The position numbers were made by a program, and so were the translations under genes. Of a stretch of DNA of 64,000 bases, positions 63,042-64,000 are shown piece by piece. Origin of the DNA: Campylobacter magnus (lineage in GTDB: Bacteria > Campylobacterota > Campylobacteria > Campylobacterales > Campylobacteraceae); the NCBI RefSeq assembly GCF_028649595.1, contig NZ_JAQSLK010000001.1, positions 62,001 to 126,000 on the forward strand, read 5' to 3'. Below the pieces are notes generated by a model that did not search any database, was not told the DNA's origin, and saw only the letters and a list, made by a program, of their open reading frames with translations. Numbering within the stretch: position 1 is the stretch's first letter; every line of letters starts with the position of its first letter.

Positions 63042-63198
63042 GAAATTCTAGAATTCCTAAGGATAAATTTAGAATTCCTAAGCAAAAAAATTGCCCTGTA
63101 AAAAATAAAAAAATAGCAAATTTTTACATTTTTAAGCTTGAATTTCTAAAAAGAATTCTAAAATTGCGCTTTTATTTTACAAAAGCAAAGAACATAAA

Positions 63199-63990
63199 AT
63201 GAAACCAAAAATTGGCGATTTAGCATTATTCATTAGCAAATATCTTGCTGCACTTCATGCGTGTGGGGCCTTTGTATCTCGTGAAAATCGCTGCACTCAG
63301 CGCATCGCTCATGCTTATGGCTATGATATTAGCATTAACTTTTTTTTCAACAACACTGCCCTTACGCTAAAAGACCAGCAAAATCCACATATCAAAGAAA
63401 CGCTCGTACTCTCAAATCCAGCCGTGCAAATAAACCTAGCAGAACTTAGAGAACTAAGCGCGCTTAGCTGGCACATCCACGATGATAGACCTGAGCTTGC
63501 GCAGTGCTACGAGCATCTAAAAACCGCAAAAGAGCGCAATATCAAAGAGCGCAATATCTGGGTGGTTTTGCTTGTAGTTGGAATTTCGTTTGGTGCGCTT
63601 TGTAGGCTTTTTGGCGGTGATTTTGTAGCGATGGCTTTTACTTTTGGGGCGGCTTTTAGTGGGGCAGGGCTTAGGCATTTGCTTACGCTTTGGGGCATTG
63701 ATATGAGGCTTCAATACATTTTTTTATCCTTTTATTCATCGGCGTTTGTGGCGTTTTTGGGCGGGATTTGGGCGGCTCATTTTGGCGAGTTTAGTATGCA
63801 TATTGCCATTGCTACTAGTATACTTTATCTAATTCCAGGTATATTTTTTATCAACTGCGTGATTGATATTTTGGATAATCATGTTTTAGTGGGCTTTTCA
63901 CGCATTGTAAATATAGCTATTTTGATTACTTGTATGGCGATTGGTGTGTATTTGACCTTGGTTATTTTTGAGCTTGGAGCACTAGCATGA
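63199..63990 (+). CDS. ThrE-type threonine/serine exporter, N-terminal subunit (DUF1212)
   Basis: 263 aa. Cytoplasmic N-terminal part (about 1-110, AALHACGAFVSRENRCTQRIAHAYG) followed by five membrane segments (from about 117), the layout of the DUF1212/YjjP half of ThrE exporters. The stop overlaps the ATG of a second gene (ATGA), so the exporter is split into two coupled genes as in many Proteobacteria. An ATG 20 nt after AAAGCAAAGAA; ribosome-binding site is weak. Substrate inferred from family only. Confidence 0.82.
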   Translation: MKPKIGDLALFISKYLAALHACGAFVSRENRCTQRIAHAYGYDISINFFFNNTALTLKDQQNPHIKETLVLSNPAVQINLAELRELSALSWHIHDDRPELAQCYEHLKTAKERNIKERNIWVVLLVVGISFGALCRLFGGDFVAMAFTFGAAFSGAGLRHLLTLWGIDMRLQYIFLSFYSSAFVAFLGGIWAAHFGEFSMHIAIATSILYLIPGIFFINCVIDILDNHVLVGFSRIVNIAILITCMAIGVYLTLVIFELGALA

Positions 63991-64000
63991 GTTCGGTTTT
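63987..64000 (+). CDS. Start of next gene, probably ThrE C-terminal subunit (partial)
   Basis: ATGAGTTCGGTTTT: only MSSV is visible before the window ends. Position overlapping the ThrE-N stop suggests the YjjB/DUF3815 half of the exporter; that is inference. Confidence 0.45.

Larger units (their letters stand above)
61813..63080. repeat. Large mosaic repeat island
   Basis: About 1.25 kb with no credible gene, made of interleaved repeat families. At least 35 TCTAGAATTCC/GGAATTCTAGA motifs; GTCATCC-type hairpins at about 61922-61957, 61958-62000, 62390-62430, 62615-62663, 62675-62716 and 62957-62998; GTCATTGCGAG units at about 62018-62053, 62200-62232, 62744-62777, 62926-62942; the ~100-bp element (62071-62166, inverted); a G-rich element (63017-63041, inverted); and two copies of a 46-bp GCGGTAGCGGCTGTTAAAAG unit. 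Segments such as GCTTTTTGCGTTTATAGACT + AGGAATTCTAGAATTCC recur at 61880 and 62578. Frames that stay open across it are translations of the repeats. Confidence 0.92.

Noticed and set aside
5764..63070. Motif as cloning or vector contamination (EcoRI/XbaI sites)
   Set aside because: TCTAGA and GAATTC are common polylinker sites, but the copies are spread through all gaps, have graded degeneracy, lie inside genes in frame and form terminators. That is not a vector signature, although a genome-wide check is sensible.
62918..63202. 94-codon plus-strand frame before the ThrE gene
   Set aside because: Composed of repeat translations (NSRIP, LRFARNDE from the GTCATTGCGAG unit) followed by AT-rich noise.
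1..64000. tRNA, rRNA, tmRNA or SRP RNA genes
   Set aside because: I looked through the gaps for TTCGA-type T-loops and conserved RNA cores and found none convincing; GGTTCGCACGC near 26316 belongs to the inverted repeat after fumC.

Overview
The window looks like core chromosome of a Campylobacterota organism, most likely a Campylobacter-type bacterium. The basis is gene content and local gene order: an FtsX/FtsE/TrmB/FlpA/pseudouridine synthase/RodA block, an M16 protease-DapA-SDR block behind MsbA and PyrD, an S4 protein-TsaE-LptB-RpoN block, an AroB-MscS-MtaB-FtsH-like-Mog block, IlvB-IlvH-LpxD, and L9-HslV-HslU. A motility accessory factor (Maf), DcuA next to AspA, an Rsp-type RF2 without frameshift, AT-rich promoters and frequent TTG/GTG starts fit the same group. 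These order matches are from memory of Campylobacter genomes, not from a search.

Layout. 1-6034 (minus): cell-division amidase activator (cut by the window edge), ftsX, ftsE, trmB, flpA-like lipoprotein, pseudouridine synthase; rodA runs the other way. 7.2-7.7 kb is a repeat array. 7.7-10.3 kb: kdsA and two tandem EamA transporters. 10.4-15.3 kb (plus): cytochrome c, pdxA, phosphate transporter, ftsI. 15.5-25.5 kb (minus): rarD, pgsA, maf, FabL-like SDR, dapA, M16 protease, pyrD, msbA. 25.8-30.9 kb (minus): cysteine-cluster protein and a fumarate locus (fumC, dcuA, aspA). 31.2-43.1 kb (plus): ftsW-murG, HU, S4 protein-tsaE-lptB-rpoN, two tiny membrane proteins, aroB, mscS, mtaB, FtsH-like ATPase, mog. 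43.7-47.6 kb: an EfeUOB-type iron uptake operon in which efeO and efeB are each frameshifted at an A7 tract. 47.8-55.6 kb: ilvB-ilvH-lpxD, acnB, rpoD. 56-59.4 kb (minus): Sel1 lipoprotein, a small unknown protein, prfB, GNAT, ribBA. 59.5-61.8 kb: rplI-hslV-hslU. 61.8-63.1 kb is the largest repeat island; a ThrE-type exporter starts at 63.2 kb.

The outstanding feature is repetitive DNA. Almost every gap holds a short palindromic motif, TCTAGAATTCC / GGAATTCTAGA, often fused into the full palindrome GGAATTCTAGAATTCC. It occurs singly, in tandem arrays (15-bp period), as long perfect palindromes, inside terminators, as in-frame insertions in conserved genes (pseudouridine synthase, msbA, ftsX, mtaB), and as the TAG stop codon of several genes. 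It also brackets several other dispersed elements: a hairpin with a constant TCAAG loop and covarying stems (about 14 copies), a GTCATTGCGAG...GCAATCTC family, a G-rich element (4 copies) and an element of about 100 bp (2 copies). No transposase, integrase, CRISPR array, tRNA or rRNA was seen. Functionally the genes are housekeeping: division and wall synthesis, LPS (kdsA, lpxD, lptB, msbA), flagellar regulation and glycosylation (rpoN, maf), C4-dicarboxylate respiration, amino acid and cofactor synthesis, and iron uptake.
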